Shown: positions 1 through 9,916 of the stretch, piece after piece | Layout of the letters: each line of letters begins with the position of its first letter | Numbering within the stretch: the first letter of the stretch is position 1 | Origin: Bacteroidota bacterium | GTDB taxonomy: Bacteria; Bacteroidota; Bacteroidia; Flavobacteriales; Flavobacteriaceae | Reading direction: 5' to 3' | NCBI GenBank assembly: GCA_020161455.1 | Contig: JAIUNZ010000007.1 | Span: 62,001 to 126,000 of the forward strand | DNA length: 64,000 nt | Translations under genes and position numbers: made by a program | The notes under the pieces: generated by a model | What the model was told of the DNA's origin: nothing | Seen by the model: the letters and a program-made list of their open reading frames with translations, nothing else | The model's database searches: none

Positions 1-237
1 ATGGGTGATGCGAGTGATAGGGAGCCCGGTACTGGAATGGCTTTAGGGAATATAATTTTTACAGCAATGATTTCAAAAAACAATGATAAAATAGATGCTA
101 AAAATGCAAAATTAGATACTAAAATTAATAGCTATGAAAAAGCTAAATCGTCGCATGCAAAAAAATTAGAAAAATTAACACAGATATTTGATAAATGGAA
201 TCCACTTATGGATAACATAAAAAAACTTAAACTATAG
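1..237 (+). CDS. C-terminal part of an unrecognised protein, probably cut by the window edge
   Basis: The frame is open from base 1 to a TAG at 235-237. The ATG at base 1 may be chance, because the peptide starts abruptly (GDASDREPGTGMALGN) and then turns into a lysine-rich, probably helical tail of about 50 residues. This resembles the variable end of a larger surface or RHS-type protein, but I do not recognise the family. The next small gene starts 2 bases later, so they are probably co-transcribed. It could equally be a short complete ORF. Confidence 0.4.
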   Translation: MGDASDREPGTGMALGNIIFTAMISKNNDKIDAKNAKLDTKINSYEKAKSSHAKKLEKLTQIFDKWNPLMDNIKKLKL

Positions 238-239
238 CC

Positions 240-473
240 ATGCATAAAGTGTTTCATTTTATTATAGAATTAATATCATGGATAGCAATTTTTTTATCTC
301 CTACATTATTAGGAGGTGTAATAGCTCTTTTTCTATATAGTTTTTTCATTAAGAATTTAATAGTTTTAGGAAGTATTTTATTTTTGTTTTTATTATTAGG
401 AATCTTTTTTGCCGAAAGGGTAAGGAAGAATCATGGTTGTTCAAAGTATTTGAGTAGAATATATGGATGGTAA
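240..473 (+). CDS. Small two-helix membrane protein, unknown function
   Basis: This 77-residue protein is very hydrophobic: two membrane spans (about residues 8-30 and 34-56) followed by a short basic tail (ERVRKNHGCSK). It sits 2 bases after the upstream frame and overlaps the following CPBP gene by 11 bases, so the three are probably one transcription unit. Such small membrane partners often act as immunity or accessory proteins next to toxin C-termini, but nothing in the sequence proves that here. I do not recognise the family. Confidence 0.5.
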   Translation: MHKVFHFIIELISWIAIFLSPTLLGGVIALFLYSFFIKNLIVLGSILFLFLLLGIFFAERVRKNHGCSKYLSRIYGW

Positions 474-1086
474 TTTGAAACCTACAAGATACATTCGTGC
501 AATAATATTTTTTTTGCTTTATTATTGTGTGCTATCATTGTTATATTATGTGGCTACTACTTTTTTTTATGACAAACCAAAATATATAAATCTAATCGTA
601 TTTGCATCCCTTTTTATAATAGAACTTTCATTCGTATTCTTTTTAAAATTGTCGATTTTTAATGTAATACTAAAAATTAGATTAGTATTAATTTATTTTA
701 CTGTAGGTATTTTATTGGGTTTTTTAAATTCAATTTTATCTAAATCACAATTTATTGATTTTGGTAGTAGAATTAATGACGATTCTTTCCTACCCGTTTT
801 TTTATCTATAGTGATTTTATCACCAATAGTGGAAGAATTGTATTATAGGTATTTTATATTTGAAAGGGTTTTAAAGACAACGCCATTAAATATATCTATT
901 ATATTCTCCTCAGTGTTATTCTCTTTAATACATCTAAAGTTTGATAATATGTCTTTGTCTCTAATCTCATTAATAAAACCTTTTATACTCGGAGTTATTT
1001 TATGTTTTGTTTTTAAAAAACATAAAAACATTGTGTACTGCATAGTTATGCATATAGCTTATAATATAATTTGGTTCATAACATAG
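463..1086 (+). CDS. CPBP family intramembrane metalloprotease (CAAX protease-like)
   Basis: The 207-residue protein has about six to seven membrane spans. It carries the first CPBP/Abi motif EExxxR (SPIVEELYYRYFIFE, about residues 120-134), a second histidine motif (SLIHLKF, about 150-156) and a third His-bearing helix near the C-terminus (MHIAYN). Members are membrane-embedded glutamic-type proteases related to Rce1. In bacteria they often protect against bacteriocins or toxins. It overlaps the preceding small membrane gene by 11 bases and would be translated together with it. The substrate is unknown. The family call is firm; the role is inferred. Confidence 0.8.
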   Translation: MDGNLKPTRYIRAIIFFLLYYCVLSLLYYVATTFFYDKPKYINLIVFASLFIIELSFVFFLKLSIFNVILKIRLVLIYFTVGILLGFLNSILSKSQFIDFGSRINDDSFLPVFLSIVILSPIVEELYYRYFIFERVLKTTPLNISIIFSSVLFSLIHLKFDNMSLSLISLIKPFILGVILCFVFKKHKNIVYCIVMHIAYNIIWFIT

Positions 1087-1219
1087 TGAGTGTGGGTAAT
1101 GTATCATAATTAGCGATTAATTCCAATATCCACAATCCTTTTATAAAAAGGGGTTCCTTGTAAGTAACTGGTTGTAAAATAGGTTAGTTTTAAACTGCTT
1201 TTATTACCTAAAACAAAAA

Positions 1220-1248
1220 AATCCTAACTTCGGTTAGGATTCTTTTTT
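1220..1248. terminator. Rho-independent terminator, UUCG tetraloop
   Basis: A perfect 9-bp stem, AATCCTAAC/GTTAGGATT, closes a TTCG loop and is flanked by A-tracts on the left and a T-tract on the right. It can therefore terminate in both directions: the CPBP unit on the plus strand and the small minus-strand gene starting at 1488. Confidence 0.85.
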
Positions 1249-1323
1249 ATGTGGTAATTCGTTCTGTTGTTATTGAATAAAATCGGATGTTGTTTTATTG
1301 TATCTTTTGGAATATAAATACTA

Positions 1324-1488
1324 TCACTTTTTAGGAAATGTATAACAACCATAGGGAGAAGTATTGTACCAACGAAACTCAAAATTTAAAAGTTGGGTTG
1401 TATCTTTCTTTATTTTTGAGTCCACGGTTTTTTGAGCCTGAGTCAGACTAAAGCATAACAAGAATATTAGTTGGAAAGTGGTTTTCAT
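1324..1488 (-). CDS. Small secreted peptide with signal sequence, unknown function
   Basis: A 54-residue ORF starts at the ATG whose complement is at 1486-1488. It begins with a clear Sec signal peptide (MKTTFQLIFLLCFSLTQAQ), followed by about 35 residues containing a single cysteine and several aromatics (EFRWYNTSPYGCYTF). The stop is TGA, so it reads in the standard code. Predicted to be exported; family not recognised. It lies 15 bases downstream of the GIY-YIG-like gene on the same strand and ends before the terminator at 1220-1248, which supports expression as a real gene. Confidence 0.5.
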   Translation of the reverse strand: MKTTFQLIFLLCFSLTQAQKTVDSKIKKDTTQLLNFEFRWYNTSPYGCYTFPKK

Positions 1489-1503
1489 TCTATCAAAACA
1501 AAT

Positions 1504-1920
1504 TTAGATTAACCCATTCAACCTCGCTGTTGGCTCGTGAAAAACATACACGTATTTGGAGTGTATGTAGATTCCGCCAGTGATATTGCTTTTGCCCATA
1601 CTGAATTTTCTAAAAAGAGAGGACTCAAGACTTCTAGCATTACTCATGGTGTACAAATAGAATTTTTTATAGTGAGGTAATTCGTCAATCTTTCTTTGCT
1701 TTTTATGAGCATTGTATCTGTTGTGGGATATATCCGTCATCCCTGCATACCATTCACTATAAACAGGTTCAGCACCTTTTGGGTAACAACTTTTTATGTA
1801 TTTTATTATCTGCTTTTCTAATTTTGATACTACAACTTTATTAGCAGGATTGTCTTTAAGGTAATCATTGATAGAAAATCCAGCAGGTGCGCTTAAGCCT
1901 ATAATTTTAAAATCTGCCAT
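1504..1920 (-). CDS. GIY-YIG-like small protein, probable mobile-element gene
   Basis: The 138-residue protein contains EWYAGMTDISHNRYNAHKK (about residues 57-75), which resembles the second strand and helix of the GIY-YIG fold (YxGxTxD...R...H). A later segment aligns with the family's glutamate-bearing helix (ARSLESSLFRKF). It ends with a conserved-looking SKYVYVFHEP strand. GIY-YIG domains cut DNA during repair, homing or restriction. Here the first motif is degenerate, so nuclease activity is uncertain. All glycines use GGN codons, so it belongs to the standard-code portion of the element. Confidence 0.45.
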   Translation of the reverse strand: MADFKIIGLSAPAGFSINDYLKDNPANKVVVSKLEKQIIKYIKSCYPKGAEPVYSEWYAGMTDISHNRYNAHKKQRKIDELPHYKKFYLYTMSNARSLESSLFRKFSMGKSNITGGIYIHSKYVYVFHEPTARLNGLI

Positions 1921-2084
1921 ATAGTTTTTTTGCTAATTTAAGAAAAAACTAAATGCTATAAAATTCAATTTGTTATCAGTACGATGGGTCTATGCATTTA
2001 TTAATACGATGAAGAACATAAAAGCAGATTTGTAATTTAAGAGTACTTTTGTATAATTAATCACTTTATAATTGATTGGAGCGC

Positions 2085-3461
2085 ATGGATAAATTAAAAC
2101 ATATAGCATTAAAAGGGCAAGGATATTTTTGTACTGTTAAGCAATATGCTGACGACTCGGGGATTGAATTTGCACTGAAAGAATTGAAGAAAGAACATTT
2201 TCCTAATGACGATTACAGATATAGGCTCAACCGCGAGATAAGTTTGCTACGTGACTTACAAGGATGCGACAACATCATAGAACTTCTCGATTCGGGACAG
2301 GATATACCAAATGAAAAATTATGGTATCTCATGCCGTTTGCAAAGCAGAACCTTTATGACTATGTCAAAAGGAATAATGGCGATATGTCAAAGGAGTTGA
2401 GATATGATTTAGTCCAACAGATTATCAATGCTATCAAATTTGCCCATCAAAAAGGCATCCTACACAGGGACATTTCCCCCAACAATGTTTTGGTCTTTGA
2501 AAAAGACGGCAAAATAACATTAAAGGTATGTGATTTTGGATTGGGTAAGGATACTGAATCCCTATCGTTCTACTCTGGTTCAAGTGCATCGGGTTATGGA
2601 CAAATACTTTACGTTTCTCCTGAACAGCGTATAAGATTAAAGGATTCGACTGTTCAAAGCGATATTTATTCATTAGGAAAATTAGTGTACTTCATATTTA
2701 CTGGCAAAGACCCTGATAATTTAAAACAATTTGAATTATCATCACTCGTGGCAAAGTGTATTGAAGATAATCCCGCAGACAGATTTTCAACAATTGAAGA
2801 ATTTGAAACACACTTTGCCTCCTTACAAGATCTTCAACTAAATCAGAAAATCGACATTCAGCATTTAACCCTCGAAGAAATATTAAAATCTTCAGGGGAA
2901 ATTGACTGGATAAAGTTACATGAGATATTGGTTAAGGGAAATTATATTGACCACGTTTACAGCGATTATATATCTCCTGTCAACGAATTGATTTTGAAAA
3001 AAGATAATTTACAGCAATATTATTCGGCTGTCGGAAACGCCATAAAAGACTTTGTCAGAACCTATGCGGAAAGGTTGGAAGAATGCTACCAAACTGTCCG
3101 CTGGCCATTTAATGCAATGGGGACTTTTGGAACCGTATTGATAGAGTTCATCAAGACAATTAATGATGAAGAGGTTAGGTTAATTTGTTTCAAGCAACTA
3201 TGGTATATCGCCTATGAAGCAGACAAATGGAGTGTTCAGAAGGAAATCAAGGCAGTTTTTAATGATAAATTTATATCTCCCGCGATTGAAACGCAACTAG
3301 CGGAATTCATTATTGCAAGTGAGACAAAAATAGAAATGTCATTATTTTCGGGATTTACTTTGCCTAATATAGTGAAGGCAGGAATTATAAAAGGCGATGA
3401 GATTGCTACCGATAAGGAAGCTCAAAGAAATGCTGAATCTATCGGGACAAGTTCTTGGTAA
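2085..3461 (+). CDS. Eukaryotic-like Ser/Thr protein kinase with helical C-terminal domain
   Basis: The N-terminal kinase domain (about residues 5-260) has a glycine-rich loop (GQGYFCTV), the ATP-binding lysine (FALKEL), a catalytic loop HRDISPNN (Ser replaces the usual Lys) and the metal-binding DFG (VCDFGLG). The last 190 residues are helical and unrecognised. ATG at 2085 is preferred over a TTG 9 bases upstream. There is no membrane span, so it is cytosolic. It stands alone between the GIY-YIG-like gene and a convergent ankyrin gene. Kinases of this type occur as sensors or effectors in accessory DNA; a target cannot be inferred. Confidence 0.85.
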   Translation: MDKLKHIALKGQGYFCTVKQYADDSGIEFALKELKKEHFPNDDYRYRLNREISLLRDLQGCDNIIELLDSGQDIPNEKLWYLMPFAKQNLYDYVKRNNGDMSKELRYDLVQQIINAIKFAHQKGILHRDISPNNVLVFEKDGKITLKVCDFGLGKDTESLSFYSGSSASGYGQILYVSPEQRIRLKDSTVQSDIYSLGKLVYFIFTGKDPDNLKQFELSSLVAKCIEDNPADRFSTIEEFETHFASLQDLQLNQKIDIQHLTLEEILKSSGEIDWIKLHEILVKGNYIDHVYSDYISPVNELILKKDNLQQYYSAVGNAIKDFVRTYAERLEECYQTVRWPFNAMGTFGTVLIEFIKTINDEEVRLICFKQLWYIAYEADKWSVQKEIKAVFNDKFISPAIETQLAEFIIASETKIEMSLFSGFTLPNIVKAGIIKGDEIATDKEAQRNAESIGTSSW

Positions 3462-3484
3462 TATGATTCTTAAAATGAAATTAA

Positions 3485-3518
3485 AAACCCTTTCCAAATA
3501 ACAGTATGGAAAGGGTTT
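3485..3518. terminator. Bidirectional terminator between kinase and ankyrin genes
   Basis: Inverted repeat AAACCCTTTCCA/TGGAAAGGGTTT (12-bp stem, 10-base loop) lies between two convergent genes. A T-rich stretch follows at 3519-3540 on the plus strand. A bidirectional transcription terminator is the simplest reading. Confidence 0.7.
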
Positions 3519-3545
3519 AATTCTTAGACTTTTTTATTTCTCTTC

Positions 3546-4520
3546 CTATTTCTTTTTTTGAATGCTCGGAGCCAAAATTAAATATTCGGTCATATTTTTA
3601 TTTCTTTTCCAACAAAGAGGAGTTTCGGAAAACTCAACAAGTGAGTATGATGAATTAGAAGTTAAATCTTTTACTTCACATTTAATATTGAGGTTTGCGT
3701 TCTTCTCTTCAACGAGATATTTTACTATATCCACATTACCATAATTTACTGCCGTACACATTGCACACCAACTTGCTCCATTACTTGCAGAAACCTTTTG
3801 ATTAACATCTACACCAGTATTCAATACTAATTCTATCAATTCTTTGTTCCCTCTTTCAACCGCATAGATTAACGACCAACTAGAACCTCTTACTCCTTGA
3901 TTTACAATTTCCCTGATATAATTTAAGTCTTTGTTTTGCCTAATTGCATTTTCTAAGTCACCCGTGTTATAAGTAATGGTAGCTCCTTTTTCTTTGAGTA
4001 AGGCTAGGATTTTTTCATTGTTCATAGCCTTCGCTTCATTAATCCCACTATTCCTATCAGCCCCATTATCTAGTAATAATTTGATTCCATCAAGATTAAC
4101 AAGCCTAATGACTTCATTCAATGTGGTAGTGGGAACATCCCTCCACGCCTGCATATTATAATTTCCAATATAACTTTCATTAATGCTGTATTTGAAATTA
4201 ACATCCGCACCTTTTTCGATGAGTAGTTTTGCAATATCTAGTTTATTAAGTTTTATGGCATAGACTAAAGGACTTATACCAGTATAGTTTCTGTAATGCC
4301 CTTTAAAATCCCAAGCTACGTTCAGATTGATTCCTGCATCTAAATACATTTTGATTTTATTGGTATCGCCACTCTCCAGTGCTTCTTTAAAATATTTATG
4401 CATTACATTTTCTTTTTTATAGAAAGAAATTCTTTGTGCAGATTGGCTAAATGTGAAGTTGCTTAACAGGACAAAAAGTAATAGAAGCAGTTGTTTTTTG
4501 ATAATTTGATTTGATTTCAT
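3546..4520 (-). CDS. Secreted or periplasmic ankyrin-repeat protein
   Basis: The 324-residue protein starts with a signal peptide (LLLLLFVLLSNFTFSQ, about residues 11-26). Ankyrin repeats follow, with repeat phrases such as SPLVYAIKLNKLDIAKLLIEKGADVN and variants at about residues 83-112, 125-160, 185-215, 215-245 and 255-290. Ankyrin repeats bind other proteins. Export suggests a periplasmic partner or an immunity-type function. It is convergent with the kinase gene and separated by a terminator. The glycines use GGN and the stop is TAG, so the standard code is assumed. Confidence 0.8.
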   Translation of the reverse strand: MKSNQIIKKQLLLLLFVLLSNFTFSQSAQRISFYKKENVMHKYFKEALESGDTNKIKMYLDAGINLNVAWDFKGHYRNYTGISPLVYAIKLNKLDIAKLLIEKGADVNFKYSINESYIGNYNMQAWRDVPTTTLNEVIRLVNLDGIKLLLDNGADRNSGINEAKAMNNEKILALLKEKGATITYNTGDLENAIRQNKDLNYIREIVNQGVRGSSWSLIYAVERGNKELIELVLNTGVDVNQKVSASNGASWCAMCTAVNYGNVDIVKYLVEEKNANLNIKCEVKDLTSNSSYSLVEFSETPLCWKRNKNMTEYLILAPSIQKKK

Positions 4521-4721
4521 GTCAGAATGTTTTGATTATTTTAAGAGCAATTTTAAAACAAAAAAATGCTTATTATTATAGAGACAGGAGTTATTTACTC
4601 TACGGTATATTTGGATGCATGAACCCTATAAAACGTACCACGAACAGAAAATTATTCTAAATACAATTTCTAAAAAGTCCATACATAATACCAAGTTGGA
4701 CTGGATTTTTGTCTTTGCAAT

Positions 4722-4755
4722 GGTTATACTTTTTTTAGTAAAAAAAAGTATAACC
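4722..4755. promoter_or_regulatory. Long perfect inverted repeat in front of the restriction-modification operon
   Basis: GGTTATACTTTTTTT and AAAAAAAGTATAACC form a perfect 15-bp stem around a 4-base centre, ending 37 bases before the Dam start codon. It could be an operator for a regulator, a terminator insulating the operon, or an edge of the inserted code-25 segment. The surrounding 4521-4792 interval holds no convincing gene. Confidence 0.5.
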
Positions 4756-4792
4756 GTACTGAAGCCCCTTTTGATTTTTGAAAAACCATTTG

Positions 4793-5626
<834 letters not shown>

Positions 5627-5636
5627 TTAGGTACTA

Positions 5637-6509
5637 ATGGAAGAAGATTTTCAAGCATTACTTTCTAGCTTTCAGCCGACAATTTTTATCCGAAACTTCT
5701 ATAGTGATTTTTGAAAAATTACAAGAAATACATTTTCTGTCAAAGTACAGCTAAGCATTCTTAATTCACTTATATGAGAAGACGATATAGATCTTAAATT
5801 TTTAGAAATCATCAAAAAGTATCCGGAAACCAGAGAAGTACTTCCTATTCTTTTAGCTGTAAGAGAGAAATTTAAGCTTGTCTTAGATGCGGAAACGGAA
5901 GAAGTAATCAATGTATCCCATCTCTTTAATAAAAGCGTTGCATTGAACAAACAAGGAGAAGAACAGCTCGTAAAGTTTTTTAATGAATCTTGACTCAAAA
6001 ATGTATTTGAAAATAAAAGCATCTCTGATTTAAATGATTATGTTTTCTGAATAGAAACTGGATTAGACAGTAATGCCAGAAAAAACAGGTCAGGGACTTT
6101 GATGGAAAATCTTGTAGAGCCATACATCAAAGATTTTTGTGAGATTAACAACTTTCAGTATAAGAATCAAGCAACAGCCAAACGAATGCAGACAAATCGA
6201 TGAATTGAGGTAGTTAGTGATAAATCAAAAAGAAGATTTGATTTTGCTATCTACAACTGAAAAAAAGTTTTTTTAATCGAAACAAATTTTTATGGTTGAT
6301 GAGGAAGCAAACTAAAATCCGTAGGATGAGAATTTAGTAACCTCTATCACTATTTAGGAAATCAAAAAATTCCTCTAATTTGGATAACAGATGGTGCAGG
6401 GTGGCAAACTTCTCATTACTCACTTCATGAAGCTTACAACGCTACCAATGGAAATATTTTCAATCTTCAATCACTTAAGAATTGAATTCTTGACAAGATT
6501 ATTCAGTAA
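5637..6509 (+). CDS. DpnII/MboI-type restriction endonuclease (GATC), encoded with UGA = Gly
   Basis: The 290-codon frame contains ten in-frame UGA codons and ends in TAA; DpnII itself is about 288 residues. The diagnostic motif near the C-terminal third reads RRFDFAIYN-UGA-KKVFLIETNFYG-UGA-UGA-GSK, i.e. FDFAIYNGKK and ETNFYGGGGSKLKSVG, the PD-(D/E)XK active site of the DpnII family. Tryptophan is encoded separately by TGG (LIWITDGAGWQ), which excludes UGA = Trp. It forms a two-gene operon with dam just upstream. The enzyme would cut unmethylated GATC sites, but only in a host that decodes UGA. In the standard code it stops at codon 26. Confidence 0.9.
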
Positions 6510-6525
6510 TTATAATGCTATATTT

Positions 6526-7305
6526 TTAAAAGTTTTTTGAGGTTAAAAGAGTGTGCCTTACCCTTTCGAGATACATATCTCCTATTGGAATTTCTACAAT
6601 GGTGTCTTTTATGGTAAAGGTTTCATCTAATCGGATGTTGCTTTTTTCTGTGATTTCGAAAACACCTGTTTTTGCATGGAGCATAATGAATTTTAAAGTG
6701 GTGTTCATTTTCTCAATATAATTGATGTTGACTATATAGGATTTATGGCATCGTAAAAAGGTTTTTGGCAGAAGGTTTTCGATTTCCTTCAGCGGTTTTG
6801 TTACGGTAATCATTTTGTCGTTCAATCTATGGATATTACAATATGACCCATCAGATTGAATATAAAGTATGCTAGCGTGTTTGATAAGCCAATGGGCAGT
6901 CTTGTCCTTGATGCTGATATGGCTTTTAAGTTCGGAGAAGTGTTTCTTGAATTTGTTTACTGCAATGGTAAGTTTTACGGAACTAATTGGTTTATCTAAA
7001 TAAAAAAGGACGCTGTCATAATTAATTGCCTTTTTTGCAAACCTCTCGTCATCAGAAAGGATAATAACAAAAGGATGGTCGTTGAAGAATGAGTTGGTTT
7101 CCTTGAGGATTTCAAAACCAGTCCCGTCCTCCAATTCGACATCCAAAAATATAATATTTGGTTTTTGTGTCAGTGTCATTACAATACCATCATTAACGGA
7201 AGAAGCTACGCCCAAGCAAACAAGTTCAGGATGATTTTTGAGGTCATCCTGCAATCGTTCCAAGCACTCCTTCTGGTCTTCTATAATGATGTAACTGTAG
7301 TTCAT
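6526..7305 (-). CDS. LytTR-family response regulator
   Basis: The N-terminal receiver domain (about residues 1-120) has the phosphoacceptor region (IIFLDVELEDGTGF), an acidic pair near the start (IIIEDQKE) and the conserved lysine (YLDKPISS). The C-terminal LytTR DNA-binding domain (about 140-250) includes SILYIQSDGSYCNIH and FLRCHKSYIVNINYI. It acts as a transcription factor, normally paired with a histidine kinase, which is absent nearby. The ATG at 7305 (MNYSYIII) is chosen because the domain begins there; an upstream in-frame start would add 14 residues. It is convergent with the restriction gene and in standard code. Confidence 0.9.
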   Translation of the reverse strand: MNYSYIIIEDQKECLERLQDDLKNHPELVCLGVASSVNDGIVMTLTQKPNIIFLDVELEDGTGFEILKETNSFFNDHPFVIILSDDERFAKKAINYDSVLFYLDKPISSVKLTIAVNKFKKHFSELKSHISIKDKTAHWLIKHASILYIQSDGSYCNIHRLNDKMITVTKPLKEIENLLPKTFLRCHKSYIVNINYIEKMNTTLKFIMLHAKTGVFEITEKSNIRLDETFTIKDTIVEIPIGDMYLERVRHTLLTSKNF

Positions 7306-7567
7306 AACGGTGGTTTGTCGATGACAAACATCATCGAAAATAACCACATAAAGAAGCGAAACAAAGTGAAAGAGTAGATAATTTGATATTACTTTCTGAA
7401 CCAGTTAAATTTTAATACAAACCATAGAAAACAGCGTGTTTGGTTATTGGAAATACAAAGAAATGTCGATTCTAAAAGGCTTTATTAAATATTCTATATA
7501 TTTGAAAAGCAATTGATAACTGATTGTCAATTTAAACAAACTTACTATTCTATATCGCCAATAAAAT

Positions 7568-8185
7568 ATGGGAACAAAAAGTATTGCAAGCCTAAAAAGA
7601 GAACAAAAGCGGAATAGTCAGGAAACTATTGAGTTTAAAAATAAAGTTATTGAATTCTTGAAAAATGCAAAGCCTGAAATAGAATATGCAATAAAAAGAG
7701 ATTTAGCAATTATGACCAGCATGCCATTTTATAAAGACCGCCCAAAAGTAGTTAGATTTAAAATGAAACCAATAGATTTAATTTGTGAATATGCTGAACT
7801 TTTCACAACATGCTCTGATAAAGATTTTATAGCAGACCTTATTAAAAAACTCAGCATTAATCAAAATCAAACGATAAGAAAAGCAGCACCCAGAATTGGC
7901 AAAAAATCAGATATTTGGGAACACGTAATTCCTGCAAAAATTATTGCGAGTGAACTAACAGTAATGGTAATCAATAATGATTTAAGCGATTTGCGAAAAA
8001 TGCTTGAAATTTATGAGCGTGCAGGACAAAGAGGACTAACAAAAGAACAAAATAAATTATTGGATAAGTATCGCTGTTCTATGCCATCTGGTTGGGATTG
8101 GCGACTTAGCGATATTAATCCGCTGGCAAGGCATACAGAAGTTGGAATCTATCATGAAGACCTAAAAATAAACATAACAAACTAA
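7568..8185 (+). CDS. Hypothetical protein, first gene of a putative defence run
   Basis: A 205-residue soluble protein with a basic helical N-terminus (SIASLKREQKRNSQE), a central part ending WEHVIPAKII, and a C-terminal segment (SMPSGWDWRLSDINPLARH). I do not recognise the family. The gap to the DUF262/DUF1524 gene is only 4 bases, so the two are very likely translated from one transcript and may act together. All glycines are GGN and the stop is TAA. A -7-like TATATTTG box lies at 7497-7504, but no -33 TTG is seen at the usual distance. Confidence 0.6.
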   Translation: MGTKSIASLKREQKRNSQETIEFKNKVIEFLKNAKPEIEYAIKRDLAIMTSMPFYKDRPKVVRFKMKPIDLICEYAELFTTCSDKDFIADLIKKLSINQNQTIRKAAPRIGKKSDIWEHVIPAKIIASELTVMVINNDLSDLRKMLEIYERAGQRGLTKEQNKLLDKYRCSMPSGWDWRLSDINPLARHTEVGIYHEDLKINITN

Positions 8186-8189
8186 AGTA

Positions 8190-9866
8190 ATGCAAACTGG
8201 AAAATCAACAGTAAAAACAATTTTTGACGGAACACGGATATTCAACATCCCAATATATCAGAGGTCATATTCGTGGGACAAAGACAATCTACAAGACTTC
8301 CTGACTGACCTTGTTAACCAATATAAAGACAGGAAATACTTTTTAGGCTCTTTCTTATTTCATATTAACGGTACAAGGGACGAATTTACAGTAATTGATA
8401 TTGTTGACGGACAACAGCGATTGACCACTTTTATAATTTTCATTCAGACACTTATAAAAAAATTAGTTGAAAAAAATTCCTCACTAGTTTCTCAAAGAAC
8501 CCAAAGAATTTTTATAAAAGATGAAGATGTCTACAAACTTGAATTATCGAATGAGGACACTTCATTTTTGCACAACTATATTCTGTCAGATTATCCTTTT
8601 GACAAAATCAAGACCAAAACACCTTCACAGTCATTATTACTTCAATCAAAGATATTCTTCACAGAAGAACTAAATAACTTTGATACTGAAATTTTAGAAA
8701 AGTTATATTATACCTCGACTGAAGCGGATGTTTTACTTTATGTAGTTGATGAAATAAATTCTGCAACTCAAATATTTGAACTCTTAAATGACAGGGGAAA
8801 ACAGCTTACTGATTTAGAAGCAATAAAAAGTTTTTTAATGTATAATATTGGTTTAGTTTCTAAAAATCCAAATCAGTTAGTTAAAAATATTCAAAGTAAC
8901 TTCGGAGAAATATATAGGCTAATTGAACAGAATGACCTTAATGAAAAGGATATTCTCCGCTACCACACAATAGCTTTTGAAGGTTCAGAAGAAGATGCGA
9001 AGAAGTTTATTAAAACAAAAATTCTAGGCTTAATAAAAACTGGACTTACAGAAAATGTTATTACGACTATTTCTGATTACGCAATTAAATTAAAAGAAAG
9101 TTTTGAGGTATTTGTTCAAATCCAACAGATAAAATCAACAAATCCTGAATTGAGCAAACTGTTTATGATTGGAAGAGTAGCTCCCTTCTATCCCGTGCTT
9201 ATGAGAATAAAAAAAGAGGAGGACAATCTCTTTAATACGTTACTTCAAAATATCAATAGTTTTACTTTTCGAGCATCACTAATTGGATTAAGAAGTAATG
9301 CTGAAAGCCAAATAAACAATGCTCTCAGAGATAATGCTCAAATTTTAGATATTGTAAACTTGACCCAAATAATTACCGTGAATAATTGGTGGAACATTAA
9401 TGAAAGGGCAAAAGAAACACTTCTCAGCAAATACATTTATCATTCATTGGGGAACAATATTTTAAAATTCTTATTGTTCAGTTATGAAAATAGTTTACGA
9501 CAAAAAAAGGGGTTTCCACAATTAGGATTCAACGAATACTTTGCTGAAAATGAAAGAGAGAAATTAAGTATTGAGCATATAACTGCTCAAAAAACAAAAG
9601 GTTTAGAATTTGATGAAGACTTTGAAAATAATTATTTACACAACATTGGAAATTTGGTAATTGATTGTAAAGCATCTAATTCAAGTAAAGGAAGGAAAAA
9701 TACCGAAGATAAGATGGATGCTTACCAAACAGCACCACTTATGTCCCAAAATGAATTAGATGGTATAAATTGTAATTGGCAGGACTTGGCAAGTGTAAAA
9801 GAATATATTAATAGCAGAGAATTAACTTTAAAAGAGTTTATTAAAAGACAGTTCTGCTTAAACTGA
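8190..9866 (+). CDS. DUF262/DUF1524 (GmrSD-like) nuclease, probable type IV restriction or anti-phage protein
   Basis: The 558-residue protein has an N-terminal DUF262 ParB/sulfiredoxin-like domain (FNIPIYQRSYSWDKDNLQDF and DIVDGQQRLTTF, about residues 16-90) and a C-terminal DUF1524 HNH-type nuclease (LSIEHITAQKTKG, about 455-470, then LHNIGNLVIDCKASNSSKG). This is the architecture of fused GmrS-GmrD enzymes, which cut modified phage DNA using NTP. The stop is TGA, so this gene is firmly in the standard code. It probably forms an operon with the hypothetical protein 4 bases upstream. Confidence 0.85.
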   Translation: MQTGKSTVKTIFDGTRIFNIPIYQRSYSWDKDNLQDFLTDLVNQYKDRKYFLGSFLFHINGTRDEFTVIDIVDGQQRLTTFIIFIQTLIKKLVEKNSSLVSQRTQRIFIKDEDVYKLELSNEDTSFLHNYILSDYPFDKIKTKTPSQSLLLQSKIFFTEELNNFDTEILEKLYYTSTEADVLLYVVDEINSATQIFELLNDRGKQLTDLEAIKSFLMYNIGLVSKNPNQLVKNIQSNFGEIYRLIEQNDLNEKDILRYHTIAFEGSEEDAKKFIKTKILGLIKTGLTENVITTISDYAIKLKESFEVFVQIQQIKSTNPELSKLFMIGRVAPFYPVLMRIKKEEDNLFNTLLQNINSFTFRASLIGLRSNAESQINNALRDNAQILDIVNLTQIITVNNWWNINERAKETLLSKYIYHSLGNNILKFLLFSYENSLRQKKGFPQLGFNEYFAENEREKLSIEHITAQKTKGLEFDEDFENNYLHNIGNLVIDCKASNSSKGRKNTEDKMDAYQTAPLMSQNELDGINCNWQDLASVKEYINSRELTLKEFIKRQFCLN

Positions 9867-9916
9867 CAAGAAACAATTGCTCACAGTATATTCAAACTGT
9901 TAGCGCATTAATATGA

